From positions 1 to 64,000 of the forward strand of contig NBIV01000115.1 in assembly GCA_003194525.1 (NCBI GenBank): a stretch of 64,000 bases of DNA. The letters are read 5' to 3'. How positions within the stretch are numbered: position 1 is the first letter of the stretch; each line of letters begins with the position of its first letter. The translations under genes were made by a program, and so were the position numbers. Positions 57,811-64,000 of this stretch are shown piece after piece. The notes beneath the pieces were generated by a model. The model saw only the letters and a program-made list of their open reading frames with translations, was not told the DNA's origin and did not search any database. The stretch is from Gracilariopsis chorda (Eukaryota; Rhodophyta; Florideophyceae; Gracilariales; Gracilariaceae).

Positions 57811-59177
57811 GTGCATAGATACGCAAGCCAATTTCTACGAGCACCGACTTCCCGGATTCCTTATGCACCAACGAGTTTGGACTCTTTACCACCTATTCAA
57901 TATCTCTACCCCTCAAAGATTCAAAAATCCATCCAATTAAATAAACAAAAAGCTCGGGGGATCCCGTCGATAGGTCTTCCACCAATCAGCGAAGCGGACC
58001 TTCGCAGCACCAAAGCACAAGTACAGCTCGACTGCTCGTTTCAGAACACCCCCGCTTCTGAAGATGTCTCGCTCAACGTCAGCCTCAGTACAGCCAGGCA
58101 CTACTAGATATCTCGACTGGACGCCACTAGAAAGTTTGGAGGTCATGGATGATTTCAACTAACTAGCTGCTACGGCACCTCCAGTTGAACCTTACTCCGG
58201 CAGATGGCCCGTATACAAAACTTTTGTCATCAGAAGACTTATTTCTCACGCGGAGCTTTTCTCCAGGGCACTCTGGTTTGTTGCAGAGTTAGTACTCAAC
58301 GATTGTATCGTTGACTAGTATACCGACAAAGGGTGGCAGCCAGGTGACTTGGAAATATCTGTCATACAGTCCTGGGATTGGCATCACCGCATCGTGGTTC
58401 CAACGTCCTTCCTCGCACGAGAGCGTTTTCACAGCACGCTAAAGGGCAGTGGTCACATGGAACACATCGTTTACCACCTACTCTTTCGAGCTTCGAATGA
58501 TGTACTGGTCTCGTCTGTGCTATGGCTTCGACGTTGCCTTGTTCTGCACTCGTGGTGATGTAGTGTACAAGGATCAGTGGGTCGAAGCGGTGAAAGAACT
58601 CTAGGTGTATACGGAGACAATCCTGCTTCACCAGGAACTCATTTTCAGGACCAGGCGGATCCTTCAGGCAGAATGCTGCCACCGGTGGCAGAACTCACAT
58701 GATGCGTTCTTCAAGATGATTTGGTTCGGTCGGAAGCAGCTGTTCCGACTCAGGTGCCTGGTGCCGTAAGAGCATGTTGAAGTGAAGTGGGTATCGATGA
58801 GATCGATATGCTCCATTGTCTAACGTCTGGCTAACATCTGGCCTACGGTCGAGGTATGGCAGGGTTGCTATGCACGGCAAAGCTTTGTGGCTTTTGTTTT
58901 AGCCACCACCGAGGGTGAGCTGTTCAGTAGCGTTCCCAAATTCTCATACGAAAGTGTGTGTGACTACATTGGGTTTGAGGGCGTTGATATGAAAACAGAG
59001 GGTGGAGAGAAGGTTGACGTCGTGCGACTTCCGACTTGTGTTACAAGCGGACTAGATGGAAAGTTCTACAGTGCTACTCTTGAAGTAACAGTTCACGTTT
59101 TTGGGTACAAACCTGAGACGTTCACGATGGACTCTTATCCTTATTTCAAGAATCTTCTTGACAACAGTGTGAAGTAG
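57811..59177 (+). pseudogene. Decayed coding-like region of unknown family
   Basis: Protein-like stretches occur on the plus strand, such as YSGRWPVYKTFVIRRLISHA, RERFHSTLKGSGHMEHIVYH, SHDAFFKMIWFGRKQLFRL and an open 96-codon end part (SVCDYIGFEGVDMKTEGG, VTVHVFGYKPETFTMDSY). The amino-acid make-up looks like a real folded protein, but I recognise no family. It could be an old virus-like or mobile-element protein or a dead host gene, so it is treated as a fossil. Several breaks are present. Confidence 0.4.
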
Positions 59178-59639
59178 AGTTTGGCCCCCGCCTAACATAA
59201 CATCCTTGGTATCACATTCCACCACTGACACACAAGCATGGTACCATACGTGAGTACACAAACCCTCTTCTGGTTCAAAAAACGATCGAGTACACCGCTC
59301 GAGCATGGCTGCATAGAAAAGTGGTTCCGTTGATCGACTAAAACCACGCAGCGATACTTCAGATTTTAAAGTCTGCTAGGTGTAGTACTAAAGTGTGATA
59401 TCTGTTCTTCCGATATCCAATGATGATCAAGGCATGAATCAGATTAGTTTCACTCAAGATAGCGACTTCCATTACTGTCGATGGATTTACTGATTCACTT
59501 CCACCACAATACAGGCTTGGCATCAAATGGGAGACAACATTGACGGCCGCCTTTCTGATGTAGAAGCTTACCAATTGCGGTCCATTTGATAGTAACATTG
59601 TATATTGAAGCAATGATGAGCTAAGGCTTCCGAGGCAAA

Positions 59640-60120
59640 TAGGTGGTGATGTTGACGTGTACTGCACAGCGCTTCGCAATCTGTGTTGTATGAATATGGC
59701 TGCACGTGGCGATGTTTTTCCAGTTGATCAATGGCCTAACTGCAACTTTGGGAACACTGCAATGACTTACGATGATGATGAAAAAGAAGCCTCCCTTGCT
59801 TACAATAGGTTCAAACCAACCAATGGATCAGCCATGGTACAGCCCGGTTGTTCCAAATTCCCATAGTCGATCAGTAGTCCGGATAAGGTTGTTCAAATCA
59901 CTCAAGGAAGCTTCTACCAACATGCGTATCTATAGCGCAGTGGCGATGAATGTGCGTGGATTGATCCGTTCCATGACAGAAAAGCAGATAACGAGGCACC
60001 TCCCGCAAGGTACAAGAAGAATTTGGACACATTGAAGAGTTCCGTAACCTGCATTAAATAGTACCGCAGCAACCAATTCTGTGGAGCTCTGAAAGCAGAG
60101 CTGATAATGTCTACCCAAAA
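59640..60120 (+). pseudogene. Second decayed coding-like stretch of unknown family
   Basis: The plus strand shows CCMNMAARGDVFPVDQWPNCNFG and a following SLKEASTNMRIYSAVAMNVRG. The style is similar to 57811-59177, and it may belong to the same former gene. No family is recognised. An open frame on the minus strand (59359-59679) is equally unassigned. Confidence 0.3.
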
Positions 60121-62820
60121 GAGAGGAAAAAAATCATTTCATGGGCGTTAATGGAGGATCAACGAATTGTGGGCCAGATGATATGGCATCGAAAGGTGGG
60201 ATTAGCTTCATTGAAGAGGCTCAAGGATCAATCATTTTCCCTATGCTGTATGACGCGAAACTGTACGTCCTTAAACCACAGGTTCACACGTCGTCCGTTG
60301 CATAGGTTCTGAAAGCTGTACCGTTAAAATATGAAAAAGGAGGTGAAACGAGGGTTATGATCGGTTGTTAAAACTTCAGTTCAAGTCCGTCATTACTCGC
60401 AGTGCTGCCCAGACATGTTCCGTTACCGCTAATTCCGAAACTGAAAATACATTCACTGTTCTTTCTTCGTCGTCTTCCCTCATGGATCTCGTTGTAACGT
60501 CCTGAACAACCGTGTCTTCAACATTCACAAAAGCTATTTTGTACACAAACTAAATATTTTGTTCTCAGAAGTACTGGCAGGTGTTCCGTGAACATATATG
60601 CGCTGCTATAGCTTTTTGACACTTTCGGAAATCACGTAGTTCTTGAAGTTAGGGATGTTGTTCTCCTGCTGTCGTTTTGTTGGTGAAACCTTTGATGGAT
60701 TCCAAACAAACTTAGAAGTTTCGGTATAAATGAAAAAATTGTCTTCTCTTTTACTGTGGGTTTTTAATATCTAACTACAACATAAGGGTAAAACCTACTG
60801 GGCTAAATATATTTGTCTCTCCGCAGGAAACCAAAGAATTTTTGGGGCCACCGACAACTCGTAAATATGTGAAGTAGTTCTGCACTCGCTGTGATCATTC
60901 ACTTATTCAATTGCTACTCAGAGGCTTAGGCCCACTAGTCATTCGCTCCAATCTTGTACTATATACATCTTTCATTCCCAGCGTATCTACGTATAACAGG
61001 CAAATGGGATTGCTTCTGACAGTTTCACGATGCTGTTGCTTGCTCTTTGGCCTGCTCGTCTCCTGCGAGCATTGTGACCTTATTTCATTTAATCTTCTTA
61101 GCCACTACCAAAGCAACTGACGTATATGAAACATTAGTGCAAAACGCTCTCATACAAAGTGCTGCGTGCTTGTGGCTTACGCCTGACCATCTTAGGTTTG
61201 AAGGTGTGGGAGTGTGTTTTGCAGAATTGAAGCCGTCTCTGGTTTTACATGCGGAACTCCGGCCTATCCGGAAAGAAGAATTCCTTAACGTAGTACACTG
61301 GTGTTGATATCGAAATTGTAAGGCTGGGTTTCACTTCTGTCAGCATACATTCAACAGAGTTTTGACCGCATTCAGTGTTTTAGTACATACTAACACCAAC
61401 CACATCAAACACATGCGTCATGTACATGTCAGACAACCTCTACACCTCTAGTGCGCACCATGAATGAGTTAAAAGAAATTTCACGTACACATGTGTGCAG
61501 AAAGGAATTGCAGAGCAATCCGTATGCGCATAAACTCTATGCAACGTGGACCATAAATGATTCAGTACCAACATGGCATCGGTTCAGCTCAGGTATGAGT
61601 GTACTTCTGGCAGTTTTGGGTGAAATTCGATATGAGTTTCATGTAGTATTTTTGGAGCCTTCATGGGTGATATCTATGATATCTGAAATAGATGGACCCG
61701 TGGGAGGCCTACAGACATTTTCCATGGCTAGATGGCATGATTCACATGTGTCGTGTTGGGCAGAGGGCGGCCATGCTGCCCAAGGACACAAATGTGTGGC
61801 ACACTACAGTAGTACTATTCTTTTCGTTTTAGTATGACCCCATAGTACGTAAGAGAGAACTGCCCTGCCGTTTCAATATGATTTAAAGCTAAGCCATAAC
61901 GCGGCTCTGAGGCTATCGCCTTCGCAAAGTGACGAATTTCTCCCAGAGTGTCACTGCGTTTGGTCTAGCTATAAGCAACCGCACAGTATCAAACAGAACT
62001 TCTCATCTGTCTGACCCCGTGCGTTCGCCAACTGTTCACTTTTGCTTTCCATATTGGTTACATTATATTCGGGTAACGGATATTCATTGGACTCCGTATT
62101 GAGTTTTGCCGTACTATCTCAATGAGCAACGCCTACCTCCTTTTCTGGTCTCTTTCGGCTCTCCGCACGACTTGCCGGTTTCTACCTTTTCTTTGGTTCT
62201 TTCTGTGGTGCAATGCCCGGAAGCGGGAGTGCACCGAAAGACGTTCGGGATGTTTCCTCGTTAGAGGTGAGCCCAGTTGGGTAGATACCTCCCACGAGTG
62301 GCACGAATATGTCGGGTTGTAAGTCCGAGGTCACCCGTCGCGACTGTTGCAGAGAGGGTGAGGCAAGAATCGGGTATCCGCAAGAGCGATGTATGGGGCT
62401 GGTCATTATCTAGGGGGGTGAGGCTTCCGCGTTAGTGGCACGCGCGAATACCAGCCGTGAGAAGCGAGAAGCCACCCTGCAGAGGGAAAAATAAGGGAGA
62501 GCTGAGTCACGAATGTCGTGACGAAGACTAACGGCCTTGCCAATAAATAAACCTTATACAAGGCGAACACCAAAACAGGTGGAATATCAATTCGAATACT
62601 TGGGTCCTTAGATAGGCAAGGGGTTTAGATTTCCCATATGTGACGGTGCTTCCCTCCAAGGAGAAGTAGAGAACACGCGAAGGCGGTGAGTTCTAGAGCC
62701 GATTCCCCAGGTTGGGGTCCCTTTTTCCGGGAGGTTTACTGGTGCGAAGGCAGTGCACCGGCGCACTAAGTACTAACCTTCCCACTGTAATTACCATATA
62801 AATGAATAAATAGATAGCAA
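60121..62820. other. No gene recognised
   Basis: An AT-richer stretch to about 62100 contains one 128-codon open frame (61451-61837) with no known motif. A GC-richer block at 62200-62780 does not match rRNA or tRNA by eye. Confidence 0.4.
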
Positions 62821-62827
62821 AATCGTA

Positions 62828-62905
62828 TCCATTACAGTGGCACATCCGTCCAAAACGTGCAGAGTCCATTGCAATGGTGCATCCGGCTAAGCCGTGAGAC
62901 AGTAT
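62828..62905. repeat. Degenerate tandem pair of about 38 bp
   Basis: ATCCATTACAGTGGCACATCCG...ACGTG is followed by GTCCATTGCAATGGTGCATCCG...CCGTG, and a partial third start (GTCCATTACA) occurs at about 62967. It is a short local duplication of unknown role. Confidence 0.55.
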
Positions 62906-63459
62906 TGTAGATCAGCCGAGCAATTGGAAAACTAATAAGTGCTCAAGATCCACCTCAGAGGGCGTCCATTACACTTTCCCCTTTTTGCCTTTTTCTTTCT
63001 GGATTGTAATTTACCGGAACATCGCTCACAAGAACCCATGCATTAGATTGACTAGCTGGTAACCCCATTTTCTGTAGCACCTCCATTGGTATATCTGGAA
63101 GCAATCTGGGTTTCACACCCAAACATCGTGTGGTATGGAGGGCCCAGTCGCTGTGCCCACCTCGCCAGAGAGAAAGGCCACGAACACCTTGAGAGGATTT
63201 CGCTGGTAAACATATTGCTCCACAAGTTGTCTCGAGACCTAGAATCGGTTTATCTACAACTGGTTTGATACTTTATGCAATTTTGTGTTGTTCAGGTCTG
63301 GGAAAAATCTTTCAAGATCTTCGTGTTGGCTCAGCTCTTTGGAAACAGCTGATTCAAGTTAATTGAAGTTCCGAACATTCTGTTGACTGCCATGCAGTAT
63401 GCCGCCACCGGCTTCAAAAATTTGGACTAGTTCTACCAATGCTAAGGGTCTACCGTGCA

Positions 63460-64000
63460 CGGTGCACTGCGTACGCAGACATTCATTCTGGGACGTTTGA
63501 ACTACAATGAAGCTGGTCGGGATGCCCGAAGAACGCCTTCGGGTGCGTCTGCCCCACAGGCTATAACCCCAGGTGGTACCACCTCCAGTGGTCGAAACTC
63601 CGTCTGCGTCTTAGCGTAGTATGGATGAAACTGTGTTTTCTCGACTGGAGTCGCCACATCTCTAAGGTGGCTCATGTTTCTCTCCCCAAAAACGTAAACA
63701 ACCTTCATCAATAAGTCGAAGAAGCCCAAGTTTGGGATGTCTCGAGAGATATCTGACTCTTACGTCAAGACGTGGATTCTGGTTTCGAGTGTCTGGATGT
63801 CCCAGGGACCTTTGTCCAGGACTAGAAGAAGGTTGTCAATGACGTTCAGGTGGTCTTGAAACGTGTGCCCGTTCGTCTAGATACGTTGAAAGCTTCTACC
63901 GGCATGGATACAGAAGCGCCCACGAAAGCAGAAAACGAGGTCGTCTCTATTGGCCCAATTCAGTGCTTGAATAAACAAAGAGCTCGAAAACTGAAAAAAG
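63460..64000 (+). other. Possible coding remnant at the right edge
   Basis: One plus frame gives protein-like stretches (KLCFLDWSRHISKVAHVSL, KVVNDVQVVLKRVPVRL, TEAPTKAENEVVSIGPIQ) with interruptions. No family is recognised, and it runs off the window. A 75-codon minus-strand frame here is an alternative. Weak support. Confidence 0.25.

Noticed and set aside
61451-61837. A 128-codon open frame with a plausible start.
   Set aside because: No recognisable motif, isolated in non-coding DNA; not enough to call a gene.
62200-62780. GC-richer block that might be rRNA or a structured RNA.
   Set aside because: No conserved rRNA core sequence or tRNA pattern could be read by eye.

Overview
The window is eukaryotic and almost entirely made of transposable elements. 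The standard code applies, and the one recognisable cellular gene, for exosome subunit RRP4, is a eukaryotic type. The mix of Copia and Gypsy LTR elements, a hAT DNA transposon and an intronless-looking gene would fit a repeat-rich, intron-poor genome such as a red macroalga (Chondrus-like). That is only a guess: nothing here fixes the species.

Layout. 1-5747: two minus-strand Copia copies of family A that share one 779-bp LTR. 5748-12569: an almost whole plus-strand family A element (C) with two 779-bp LTRs. 12570-13417: pieces of a second Copia family (E), including the first 43 bp of an E LTR. 13418-19957: a 6.54-kb insertion in that LTR, flanked by an exact 8-bp duplication and imperfect terminal inverted repeats. 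It holds a decayed hAT transposase (minus strand) and a broken RRP4 gene (plus strand). 19966-20480: the rest of the interrupted E LTR. 20481-34304: E-family pieces in both orientations, a shortened family A element with both LTRs (D, 22631-27809) and a broken E-type element (F). 34305-38160: Gypsy element G. 38165-48410: E, A-like, H and I Copia pieces. 48411-55442: Gypsy element J, with a clear 5-bp target duplication, inserted in an H LTR. 55448-56830: the rest of that LTR and older repeats. 56831-64000: few known features, with decayed coding-like sequence at 57.8-60.1 kb and perhaps at the right edge.

Most notable points: (1) the hAT-type insertion that appears to carry an RRP4 copy; (2) family A Copia primer sites that match the anticodon arm of initiator tRNA-Met, the half-tRNA priming known from Drosophila copia and yeast Ty5; (3) a block of about 90 bp with a GCGCATATGCGC palindrome and an inverted CCAAT box, kept in the LTRs of several otherwise different Copia families.

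The retroelements are described as fossils: span, parts, nesting and approximate state only. All boundaries were read by eye from repeated copies in the window; no database search was possible.
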